Shown here: positions 7,624-15,373 of the stretch, piece after piece | Position numbering within the stretch: position 1 is the first letter of the stretch | Layout: the number at the start of each line of letters is the position of its first letter | NCBI GenBank assembly: GCA_947254205.1 | Contig: CAMYCE010000028.1 | Coordinates: 1-23,964 of the forward strand | Origin: an uncultured Prevotellaceae bacterium | GTDB lineage: Bacteria > Bacteroidota > Bacteroidia > Bacteroidales > Muribaculaceae | DNA length: 23,964 bases | Reading direction: 5' to 3' | Program-made: the position numbers and the translations under genes | The notes under the pieces: model-generated | Told to the model about the DNA's origin: nothing | Seen by the model: only the letters and a program-made list of their open reading frames with translations | Database searches by the model: none

Positions 7624-10059
7624 TTGATTCAGAAACATTGTGATGTCGATTATATTTTGGAGAACTATTTAGATCAACTCAACTCGCAACAGCGCGACGC
7701 TGTGGTGTATATGGACGGACCTCAACTAGTGATTGCCGGAGCAGGTTCGGGCAAAACGCGTGTGCTCACCTACAAGATTGTGCACCTCATCAACGAGGGC
7801 TATGAGCCATGGCGCATCATGGCACTCACTTTCACCAACAAGGCAGCACGAGAAATGCGCGAGCGCATAGAGCCACTGGTGGGCAAGGAAGTGGCGAGCA
7901 AGCTGTGGATGGGCACTTTTCACAGCATTTTCTATCGCATTTTGCGCCTGAATGCCGAGCGACTGGGCTTTAAGCACGACTTCACTATCTATGACACAAG
8001 CGACTCGCTATCACTCATCAAGCAAATTGTGAAAGGCATGCAACTCGACGAAAAGCTCTACAAGCCATCGGCACTGCAATCGCGCTTCTCGATGATGAAA
8101 AATGCCATGTTTTCGCCGGCAGACTATGCCAGCAATGCCGATATTGTGACCGAAGATCGCAATAGCCGTCGTCCTCTCACGGCAAAAATCTATGCCAGCT
8201 ATTGCAAGCGTTGTCGCATTGCGGGAGCCATGGACTTTGACGACCTGCTGTTTTACACCAACTTGCTGTTGCGCGACAACCCCGACGTGTTGCAACGCTA
8301 TGAGCAACAATTTCGCTATGTGCTCATCGACGAGTACCAAGACACCAATTTTGCCCAATATCTCATTGTGAAACAGCTCACAGCACAACGCAAAATGTTT
8401 TGCATTGTGGGCGATGATGCCCAAAGCATCTACTCATTTCGAGGTGCCAACATTAGCAACATTTTGGGGCTTGAAAAGCAATATCCCCAGCTCAAAACCT
8501 TTAAGTTGGAGCAAAACTATCGCTCTACCCAAAACATCATTGCCGCCGCCAATTCTCTCATCGAGAAAAACCAGCATCAAATTCCCAAGCACATTTTCTC
8601 GAAAAACGACAAAGGGCGCAAAGTGCAGGTGGTGAGATGCATGACCGAATATGAAGAGGCATTTGTGATAGCCAACACGATTGCCAAACTCAAGCGCGAG
8701 CAAGGCTCAAGTTGGGACGACTTTGCCATCTTGTATCGCACCAATGCCCAGTCGCGCAGCATCGAGAAAGCTCTCGCTTCGGGCGGACTCAAAAACGACC
8801 ATGGCAACACGCGCATGGCCATTCCCTATCGCATTTATGGCGGACTTGCCTTCTACCAACGCAAGGAAGTGAAAGATGCCATTTGCTACTTTCGCATCAC
8901 GCAAAATCCCGACGACGACGAGGCGTTGCGCCGCATCATCAACTACCCCACCCGTGGCATAGGCGAAACCACCCTGAAGAAAATTCAAGCCACTGCAACC
9001 GATCATGGTGTGAGCATGTGGCAGGTGATCAGTGCCCCCGAGAGCTATAACCTTGCTGTGAACAAAGGCACATTGAGCAAGTTGTTGAGTTTTAAAAGCC
9101 TTATTGATGGCTTTATTGAACTTAATAGTACCCCCATCGATGCCCATGAGCTTGCCACCAAAATTATTGAGCGTAGCCAACTGCTCAAGGTGCTCATGAG
9201 CGACAACACGCCCGAAAATATCTCAAGGCAAGAAAACCTCAACGAGCTGTTGAGTAGCACTCGCGAGTTTGTTGAGAGCAAGCGCGAAGAAACTGGCGAC
9301 GAGGGCATCAGGCTTGCCGACTACATGAAAGAGGTGTCGCTTGCCACCGACCAAGACACCAGCGATGGCAATCAAGGCCCTTGTGTGACACTCATGACCG
9401 TGCATGCAGCCAAAGGGCTGGAATTTAAGAATGTGATGATTGCCGGCGTTGAAGAAGACCGCTTCCCCTCCTACAAGAGCAAGGAAACCATGGCACAAAT
9501 CGAAGAAGAGCGCCGACTTTTTTATGTGGCCATCACGCGTGCCAAAACAGTGTGCACGATTTTTCATGCCGACACAATCACCCTTAACGGTCAAATGACA
9601 ACGGTGACACCCAGCCGATTCATTGGCGACATCGACCCGCAACTGCTCACGATAGACCGCACATCATTCTACCGGCAAGAAGACGACCTTGACTTTGACA
9701 ACGAGCGGAGCAATTGGAATCGAAGTGGCTATCAAGCAAGCTCCCCACGAGGTGAGCATGAGCATGAAGCAAACACACCACGCCATGCCATGCCAGCACG
9801 ACCGGTGCCCATGCCTCGACGACTCACCCCCATGAGCACAGCACGCTCTGCCTCGGCTACAGCCACAGCAAGCGGAAAATTCACTATTCACAACATCGAG
9901 GAATTGAGCAAGGGCACGCTCATCAATCATGCCCGATTTGGGCAAGGCACAATCGAAGCCACGAGCACCCAAGCCGACCCCAAAATCACAGTCAACTTCA
10001 ACTCGATGGGCTTGAAAACGCTCTTACTCAAATTCGCTAAATTTGAAATCATAAAATGA
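7624..10059 (+). CDS. pcrA: PcrA/UvrD-type superfamily 1 DNA helicase
   Basis: This 3'-5' helicase of DNA repair and replication-fork maintenance has all SF1A motifs in order: Walker A GAGSGKT (39-45), LTFTNKAAREM (Ia), LIDEYQDTN (II), VGDDAQSIYSFRGA (III), LEQNYRS (IV), TVHAAKGLEF (V) and EERRLFYVAITRAK (VI). The C-terminal segment (about 762-811, GTLINHARFGQGTI...) resembles the Tudor-like domain that PcrA/UvrD uses to contact RNA polymerase. The linker before it is low in complexity (Pro/Met/Arg/Ala). No ATG fits the N terminus. The two in-frame TTG candidates are 7624 and 7657, and 7657 (reading MENYLDQLN) agrees better with the usual PcrA N terminus. It overlaps nspC by four bases (ATGA). 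pcrA and uvrD cannot be told apart here. Confidence 0.93.
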   Translation: MIQKHCDVDYILENYLDQLNSQQRDAVVYMDGPQLVIAGAGSGKTRVLTYKIVHLINEGYEPWRIMALTFTNKAAREMRERIEPLVGKEVASKLWMGTFHSIFYRILRLNAERLGFKHDFTIYDTSDSLSLIKQIVKGMQLDEKLYKPSALQSRFSMMKNAMFSPADYASNADIVTEDRNSRRPLTAKIYASYCKRCRIAGAMDFDDLLFYTNLLLRDNPDVLQRYEQQFRYVLIDEYQDTNFAQYLIVKQLTAQRKMFCIVGDDAQSIYSFRGANISNILGLEKQYPQLKTFKLEQNYRSTQNIIAAANSLIEKNQHQIPKHIFSKNDKGRKVQVVRCMTEYEEAFVIANTIAKLKREQGSSWDDFAILYRTNAQSRSIEKALASGGLKNDHGNTRMAIPYRIYGGLAFYQRKEVKDAICYFRITQNPDDDEALRRIINYPTRGIGETTLKKIQATATDHGVSMWQVISAPESYNLAVNKGTLSKLLSFKSLIDGFIELNSTPIDAHELATKIIERSQLLKVLMSDNTPENISRQENLNELLSSTREFVESKREETGDEGIRLADYMKEVSLATDQDTSDGNQGPCVTLMTVHAAKGLEFKNVMIAGVEEDRFPSYKSKETMAQIEEERRLFYVAITRAKTVCTIFHADTITLNGQMTTVTPSRFIGDIDPQLLTIDRTSFYRQEDDLDFDNERSNWNRSGYQASSPRGEHEHEANTPRHAMPARPVPMPRRLTPMSTARSASATATASGKFTIHNIEELSKGTLINHARFGQGTIEATSTQADPKITVNFNSMGLKTLLLKFAKFEIIK

Positions 10060-11183
10060 AATTGAAAACTCCCTACTTCATCGTCTATGAAGAAAAACTC
10101 AAGCACAATCTTGAGCTCATATCACACGTTGCCCACGAAGCCCATGTGAAAATCATCATGGCATTCAAGGCCAATGCATTGTGGAAAACGTTTGGCATTT
10201 TCAGGGAATATGGTATTGAGGCAACAGCCAGCTCAATCAATGAGATGCTACTTGCCAACGAGGAGTTGCACTGCAAGGCCCACACCTATTGCCCTGCCTA
10301 TACCAACGACACGATCGACCTCTTTATCGAAGGGAGTTCACACATCACTTTTAACTCGGTCGACCAGTACCTGCGCTTCAAGCACAAGATTGATGCAAGC
10401 CCACGGCACATTGGTTGTGGCTTGCGCATCAACCCCATGTGCTCAGTTATCGACACCGACATCTACAACCCTTGTTGCCCGGGCTCTCGCTTTGGCATCA
10501 TGGCGCAAGAGTTGCAAGAAATTCCCGATGGTATCGAGGGTTTTCACTTCCATGCCCTGTGTGAGTCAACCTCACACGACCTTGCACAAGTGCTCGAAGC
10601 CGTGGAGAGTCAATTTGGCCACTTCTTGCCCCAACTCAAGTGGATAAACATGGGGGGTGGGCATCTCATGACTCGTCAGGACTATGACACCGTGCACCTC
10701 ATTGAGCTGCTCAAGGCCTTCAAAACCAAGCACCCCAACCTTGAAGTAATACTCGAGCCGGGAAGTGCTTTTTGCTGGCAAACAGGCAATTTAGAATCAT
10801 CAGTTGTAGATATAGTAGAGAATAGTGGCATCAAGACAGCGATAGTTGACGTGTCGTTTGCCTGCCACATGCCCGATTGTCTTGAAATGCCCTATAAACC
10901 CAACATCGCGCAAGCCCTGCCCACAGTCGAAGCCACACAACCCACCTATCGCATTGGGGGCAACTCATGCCTGAGCGGTGACTTCGTGGGCGACTGGAGT
11001 TTTGACCATGAGTTGCAACGAGGCGAGCGACTCACGTTTCAAGACATGAATCACTACACCACAGTCAAAACCAACATGTTCAATGGTATTCACCACCCAG
11101 CCATCGTGTATCAACGACTTGACGGCACTATCGAAGTGTTGCGAGAGTTCACCTATGCCGACTACAAAAGTCGCATGAGCTAA
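10056..11183 (+). CDS. nspC: Carboxynorspermidine decarboxylase
   Basis: This PLP enzyme decarboxylates carboxynorspermidine or carboxyspermidine, the final step of the alternative polyamine pathway common in Bacteroidota. The 375 residues have a fold-III alanine-racemase-like barrel. The PLP lysine is probably K38 in MAFKANAL; GGGH (200-203) and EPGSAF (234-239) bind the cofactor phosphate. The catalytic pair C305 and D309 lies in GGNSCLSGD. Length and motifs match NspC rather than LysA. The ATG overlaps the helicase stop codon, suggesting translational coupling. The partner carboxynorspermidine dehydrogenase is not in this window. The stop codon overlaps that of the convergent FAD-dependent dehydrogenase. 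Confidence 0.92.
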   Translation: MKLKTPYFIVYEEKLKHNLELISHVAHEAHVKIIMAFKANALWKTFGIFREYGIEATASSINEMLLANEELHCKAHTYCPAYTNDTIDLFIEGSSHITFNSVDQYLRFKHKIDASPRHIGCGLRINPMCSVIDTDIYNPCCPGSRFGIMAQELQEIPDGIEGFHFHALCESTSHDLAQVLEAVESQFGHFLPQLKWINMGGGHLMTRQDYDTVHLIELLKAFKTKHPNLEVILEPGSAFCWQTGNLESSVVDIVENSGIKTAIVDVSFACHMPDCLEMPYKPNIAQALPTVEATQPTYRIGGNSCLSGDFVGDWSFDHELQRGERLTFQDMNHYTTVKTNMFNGIHHPAIVYQRLDGTIEVLREFTYADYKSRMS

Positions 11184-12739
11184 AAAATACTGGCAAGGGC
11201 TTCGGCACAACGCTCGCCATCGATGGCACTCGACACAATGCCACCAGCATAGCCTGCGCCCTCGCCACAGGGATAAAGCCCCTTGACTTGAATGTGATGC
11301 AAAGTTTCATGATTGCGAGGAATGCGCACAGGCGATGAAGTGCGAGTTTCAACCCCAATCACAATGGCATCGTTGGTCAAAAAGCCACGTGCCGAGCGTC
11401 CAAACACTTGGAAGCCTCTGCGCAGACGATTGCCGATGAAAGGTGGCAACCACTGGTCGAGACGCGACGACTGCAACCCAGCCGAGAATGATGAAGGCGG
11501 AATGAGGCGCGAAGGCTTGCCCTCAACAAAGTCTTTCATGCGCTGTGCTCCTGCCACTTGACTTTTGCCAGCCTGCTCAAAACACAACTGCTCTAAATCT
11601 TCTTGAAAACGCATCATTTTGAGCACACCACACTGCTGGTAGCGAGCAGGCAAATCGTCGGGGCGCACCTCAACCACCATGCCCGAATTGGCCCAATAGC
11701 TCCCCCGATTGGAGGGCGACATGCCATTCACCACCAATTGCCCGGGGGCACTGGCAGCTGGCACCACAATTCCACCGGGGCACATGCAAAAGGAGTAAAC
11801 TCCACGGCCATCGACTTGAGTCACAAAACTATATTCGGCAGCAGGCAGATACTCGCCACGCCCTCCCTTGTTGTGATATTGAATTTGGTCGATGATGTGC
11901 TGTGGGTGTTCCAGTCTCACTCCCACGGCAATTCCCTTGGTTTCCATTTCCACTTGAGCTTGCTCAAGCATTTCATACACATCGCGTGCCGAGTGGCCTG
12001 TCGCCAAAATCACAGGTCCGCTAAATTTCTCGCCATGTTCACACTCCACGCCCTTCACCTCGCCATCGTCGAGCAACAAACGGGTGACACGAGTTTCAAA
12101 ATACACCTCTCCACCGCAGTCAAGAATGGTGGCACGCATGCGCTCGATGATGCCCGGCAACTTGTCGCTGCCAATGTGGGGGTGAGCATCAATCAAGATG
12201 TTTTCATGGGCGCCATGCTGATAAAAAATGCTCAAAATGCGATCAACCGAGCCACGTTTCTTGCTGCGAGTGTAGAGTTTGCCATCGCTATAGGCCCCTG
12301 CACCACCCTCGCCAAAACAATAGTTGCTATTGGGGTCAACCAAGCCCTCACGCGAAATCTTGGCCACATCAACACGGCGATCTCTCACATTCTTGCCACG
12401 CTCAAGCACAATGGGTTTCACCCCCAATTCAATGAGTCGCAAGGCAGCAAACAGCCCTCCGGGACCTGCCCCCACCACCACGGCCTGACGCTTACCATCG
12501 ACCGGCTTATAGACGTTGGGAGGCACAAGATGGTCGCTTGCAAGAGGTTGGTCGATATACACCCTCACCTTCAAGTTCACCATCACATTGCGCTGGCGAG
12601 CATCGATCGATCGCTTGAGCACACGCACACCGCCAATGCGGTTGTGGGTCATGTGTCGCTCACTGGCAATGTAATGCACTATCCCGTCGAGAGAATGGGC
12701 TGTGCGTGGAGTCACGCGTATTTGTATTTCTTCTATCAT
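11180..12739 (-). CDS. FAD-dependent dehydrogenase (COG2509 type)
   Basis: This is a predicted cytoplasmic flavoprotein oxidoreductase of unknown substrate. With the start used here it has 519 residues. A short N-terminal domain (about 1-80, starting MIEEIQIRV) precedes the dinucleotide-binding motif VVGAGPGGLFAALRL (about 87-101), followed by ERGK. A second conserved FAD contact, GEGAGYAGGIVSSAIDG, lies near the C terminus. This arrangement matches the widespread uncharacterised FAD-dependent dehydrogenase family. The reading frame can be extended to a TTG at 12811, but a -7 promoter box lies inside that extension, so ATG 12739 is preferred. It is monocistronic and convergent with nspC, sharing a four-base overlap at the stops. 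Confidence 0.88.
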   Translation of the reverse strand: MIEEIQIRVTPRTAHSLDGIVHYIASERHMTHNRIGGVRVLKRSIDARQRNVMVNLKVRVYIDQPLASDHLVPPNVYKPVDGKRQAVVVGAGPGGLFAALRLIELGVKPIVLERGKNVRDRRVDVAKISREGLVDPNSNYCFGEGGAGAYSDGKLYTRSKKRGSVDRILSIFYQHGAHENILIDAHPHIGSDKLPGIIERMRATILDCGGEVYFETRVTRLLLDDGEVKGVECEHGEKFSGPVILATGHSARDVYEMLEQAQVEMETKGIAVGVRLEHPQHIIDQIQYHNKGGRGEYLPAAEYSFVTQVDGRGVYSFCMCPGGIVVPAASAPGQLVVNGMSPSNRGSYWANSGMVVEVRPDDLPARYQQCGVLKMMRFQEDLEQLCFEQAGKSQVAGAQRMKDFVEGKPSRLIPPSSFSAGLQSSRLDQWLPPFIGNRLRRGFQVFGRSARGFLTNDAIVIGVETRTSSPVRIPRNHETLHHIQVKGLYPCGEGAGYAGGIVSSAIDGERCAEALASIF

Positions 12740-12765
12740 GATGTGAGAAATTGCTGAATTTGGCA

Positions 12766-12773
12766 CAAAATTA
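12766..12773 (-). promoter_or_regulatory. -7 promoter box of the FAD-dependent dehydrogenase
   Basis: TAATTTTG on the minus strand matches TAnnTTTG, 26 bases upstream of ATG 12739. It lies within the 5' extension that would be coding if TTG 12811 were the start, so it argues for the shorter protein. Confidence 0.6.
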
Positions 12774-12863
12774 ATGATTTTGCCCCACAACTCCTCTATT
12801 TCATTCTCCAAAAACGAGATGACTTATCACCTTTCAATTAAGGAGCTAAACAAATAAAATGTG

Positions 12864-12871
12864 TAACTTTG
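12864..12871 (+). promoter_or_regulatory. -7 promoter box of the HAD-rlmH unit
   Basis: TAACTTTG followed by GCAC matches TAnnTTTG, 25 bases before the ATG at 12897. It is divergent from the promoter at 12766-12773. No clear -33 TTG is present. Confidence 0.65.
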
Positions 12872-12896
12872 CACACATTAACACAAATGTAGAAAG

Positions 12897-13535
12897 ATGA
12901 ACAACCGAAACATTGGAGTGCTATTTGACCTCGATGGGGTGATACTCGACAGCGAGGGCACTTATACCCGTTTTTGGGAAGAAATCGACAGGCTCTACCC
13001 CACTCATGTCGATGGTTTTGCCCAAGTGATCAAAGGCTCCAACCTGCACAAAATATTGCACGACTATTTTCCCAACGATGAAATCAGAGGAAAGGTGACT
13101 CAGCTACTCGACAGCTTTCAGGAGCAAATGCGCTACGCCTTTTTTCCTCATGCTCTTGCATGGATTGAGCAATTGCACGAGGCAGGAGTGCCCATGTGTG
13201 TGGTCACCAGTAGCGACAAGCGCAAAATGAATGCCGTGTATGCCCAGCACCCCCACTTCAAAGGGCTATTCAACAACGTGGTAGTGGGCGAAATGGTGAA
13301 AAATCCCAAACCCGACCCCGAATGCTTTTTACTGGGAGCCCAACTACTGGGAGTAGACATCAAAAACTGCTATGTGTTTGAGGACTCACTCAATGGCCTG
13401 CAAGCCGGCAAGGAATCGGGAGCTAAGGTAATTGCCCTTGCCACCACCCTTCCCCAAGTCACGCTCGAAGGCAAAGCCGACTTGATTATCAACAATTTCA
13501 ATGGCTTTGACCTCAAAACTATGCTCGCCCTATGA
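12897..13535 (+). CDS. HAD-superfamily phosphatase/phosphomutase-like hydrolase
   Basis: This is a predicted cytoplasmic phosphotransferase of HAD subfamily I (beta-phosphoglucomutase/phosphoglycolate phosphatase-like). The 212 residues show motif I FDLDGVILDSE, with nucleophile D11 and acid/base D13. Motif II is VVTSSDKRK. The conserved lysine is in MVKNPKPDPECF, and motif IV is YVFEDSLNGLQAG. A helical cap between motifs I and II fits a C1 cap. The substrate cannot be read from the sequence; sugar phosphates are usual. The stop overlaps the rlmH start by four bases (ATGA), so the two are probably co-translated from the promoter at 12864-12871. Confidence 0.88.
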   Translation: MNNRNIGVLFDLDGVILDSEGTYTRFWEEIDRLYPTHVDGFAQVIKGSNLHKILHDYFPNDEIRGKVTQLLDSFQEQMRYAFFPHALAWIEQLHEAGVPMCVVTSSDKRKMNAVYAQHPHFKGLFNNVVVGEMVKNPKPDPECFLLGAQLLGVDIKNCYVFEDSLNGLQAGKESGAKVIALATTLPQVTLEGKADLIINNFNGFDLKTMLAL

Positions 13536-14005
13536 AAATTGTGCTTGCCGTGGTGGGAAAAACCACAACCGGATACCTGAAACAGGGCATCGACGAATAT
13601 ACACGTCGATTGAGCCACTATGTGCCCTTTGAAATTGCCTATGTGGGCGATGCCAAAAACACTCGCAACTTGAGCGAAGAACAACAAAAGCAAAATGAGG
13701 GCAAAAGCATTCTCGCTATGCTCGACAAGAGCGACCATGTGGTGTTGCTCGACGAGCATGGCAAAGAATACACCTCGATAGAGTTTTCACAACAAGTGCA
13801 AAAATTCATGTCGAGTGGCACCAAGCGAGTAGTGCTGGTTGTGGGTGGCCCCTATGGATTCTCGCAGGAAGTTTATGACCGTGCCAACGGCAAAATTTCG
13901 CTCTCACGCATGACCTTTTCTCACGAGATGATTAGGCTCATCTTCACCGAGCAACTCTATCGCGCCTTCACCATTTTGCGACACGAGCCCTATCACCACG
14001 AGTAA
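13532..14005 (+). CDS. rlmH: 23S rRNA (pseudouridine1915-N3)-methyltransferase RlmH
   Basis: RlmH methylates pseudouridine 1915 in helix 69 of 23S rRNA using S-adenosylmethionine, acting on assembled ribosomes. The 157 residues are the full family length. The SPOUT knot is visible as VVLVVGGPYGFSQEVYDRA (about 105-123). The tail MTFSHEMIRLIFTEQLYRAF...HEPYHHE is nearly invariant in the family. It overlaps the preceding HAD gene by four bases and ends 27 bases from the convergent hemW stop. Confidence 0.96.
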   Translation: MKIVLAVVGKTTTGYLKQGIDEYTRRLSHYVPFEIAYVGDAKNTRNLSEEQQKQNEGKSILAMLDKSDHVVLLDEHGKEYTSIEFSQQVQKFMSSGTKRVVLVVGGPYGFSQEVYDRANGKISLSRMTFSHEMIRLIFTEQLYRAFTILRHEPYHHE

Positions 14006-14032
14006 GGCTCAAAATAGCTCCTTCTCTTGGTG

Positions 14033-15169
14033 CTATTCCTCCCACAGCAGTTCACGCGTGATTTCATCGGTGAGCATCACCTTGTTTTCGGCTATCCAAT
14101 AACGCCCATCACTGTGATTGAGCGAGAGAGATGTGCCATTTAGTTTTCGCACCCTTGTCATGAAAAAATCATGAAAACGAGGATCAAAACGTTGCAACAA
14201 ATCTGCACTTTCAATGCCACAAGATGTGCGCAAACGCAACATCACATATTCGTCATATCGCTCCCACGGCTGCATTTCCTCTACCTCAAAGGCACAATGC
14301 CCCTCGACCAAAAGCAACTGCATGTAGCTCTTGTAGTTGTTGGGATTATAGCGACGCACAATTCCATCATAGCTGTGGGCAGCCGCCCCCAAACCTAAAT
14401 AGGGAGTGAGATTCCAATAGCTTGAATTGTGACGTGAGTGATAGCCATGGCGTGCAAAATTGGAAATTTCATAGTGCTCAAAACCTGCCTGCGAGAGTTT
14501 GTCAACCAAAACTTGATACATGCCAACACTCAACTCCTCTTCAATTTCTTTGACCTTGCCCACTTGGCGCATCGCCCACAAGCGAGTGCCCTGCTCATAC
14601 ATGAGACTATAGGCCGAAACATGTGGCACACCGAGCGCGACAACCTGCTCCACATTGGCAAGCCATGTGCCCATTGATTGATTGGGAACACCATATATTA
14701 AATCAACACTCAAGTTGCCAATGCCAGCCTCACGCAACACTCTCACAGCATTCACGGCCTGAGCTGCAGTGTGGCGACGATTCATAAACTTGAGTTCGCC
14801 GTCATCAAAACTTTGAATACCCATGCTCACCCTGTTGCACCCCACTCGGACCAAAGCTTGGACCAACGATGATGTCACATCGTCGGGGTTTACCTCAACG
14901 GTAAATTCCACTACCTGCGACAAGTCAAACACCTCCCTCAATCCTTGCACCAAGCGAGCAAGCTGCTCGATAGGCAAAACCGAGGGCGTGCCACCACCCA
15001 CATATAATGTGGTGATGGGTTCCTGCAACTCGCCGTGTCGCAAGCGAGCCTCGGCGAGCACAGCATCGATATAGCGTGCAAAAGAATCGTGTGCATCGAC
15101 CGTAGAATAGAAATCGCAATACACACACTTGGCTCCACAAAAGGGAATGTGAACATAGATACCTGCCAT
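14033..15169 (-). CDS. hemW: HemW-type radical SAM protein (heme chaperone, HemN-like)
   Basis: HemW proteins bind heme and a radical-SAM 4Fe-4S cluster and deliver heme to respiratory proteins; they were long misannotated as anaerobic coproporphyrinogen III oxidase (HemN). The 378 residues match HemW length. The cluster motif is C11-x3-C15-x2-C18 followed by DF, without the fourth HemN cysteine. The HemW-specific HNxxYW sequence (HNSSYW) precedes LTPYLGLGAAAHSY. GGGTPS and the IYGVPNQS segment are also family features. The N-terminal core GIYVHIPFC begins two residues after the start methionine, so this ATG is secure. A promoter box ends only five bases upstream, implying a nearly leaderless mRNA. 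Confidence 0.93.
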   Translation of the reverse strand: MAGIYVHIPFCGAKCVYCDFYSTVDAHDSFARYIDAVLAEARLRHGELQEPITTLYVGGGTPSVLPIEQLARLVQGLREVFDLSQVVEFTVEVNPDDVTSSLVQALVRVGCNRVSMGIQSFDDGELKFMNRRHTAAQAVNAVRVLREAGIGNLSVDLIYGVPNQSMGTWLANVEQVVALGVPHVSAYSLMYEQGTRLWAMRQVGKVKEIEEELSVGMYQVLVDKLSQAGFEHYEISNFARHGYHSRHNSSYWNLTPYLGLGAAAHSYDGIVRRYNPNNYKSYMQLLLVEGHCAFEVEEMQPWERYDEYVMLRLRTSCGIESADLLQRFDPRFHDFFMTRVRKLNGTSLSLNHSDGRYWIAENKVMLTDEITRELLWEE

Positions 15170-15174
15170 TAATA

Positions 15175-15182
15175 CAAAATTA
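15175..15182 (-). promoter_or_regulatory. -7 promoter box abutting the hemW start
   Basis: TAATTTTG on the minus strand matches TAnnTTTG and ends five bases before the hemW ATG. Initiation at the usual distance would fall on or next to the A of the ATG. A more distal promoter cannot be excluded. Confidence 0.5.
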
Positions 15183-15277
15183 CATCAAAAAAATAAAGAA
15201 AATCATAAATTTTCAAACAACCTCACATTTGAGCCCATTTTTTTGTAAGAAAATTTAGGTTAGTCCAAGAAATACAT

Positions 15278-15285
15278 TATATTTG
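15278..15285 (+). promoter_or_regulatory. -7 promoter box of the EF-G2 gene
   Basis: TATATTTG matches TAnnTTTG. Transcription would begin near 15292 and leave an AT-rich leader of about 80 bases before the ATG at 15374. The leader is long compared with the other units here and could carry regulation. Confidence 0.6.
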
Positions 15286-15373
15286 TAGCAGAAACATTAC
15301 CTATAGTTTTTCTATATATAGTGCTTCACCATTAAGTATTGTAACATTAACAATTAAAAAAATTTACTAATAC

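Noticed and set aside
11603..12757. 384-codon plus-strand frame opposite the FAD-dependent dehydrogenase
   Set aside because: It is a His/Thr-rich shadow of the real gene with no recognisable motif, and it crosses the promoter region of the true gene.
14013..14037. AATAGC...GCTATT hairpin between rlmH and hemW
   Set aside because: The stem is only six bases with a 13-base loop and no T-run, and it overlaps the end of hemW. It is too weak to call a terminator.
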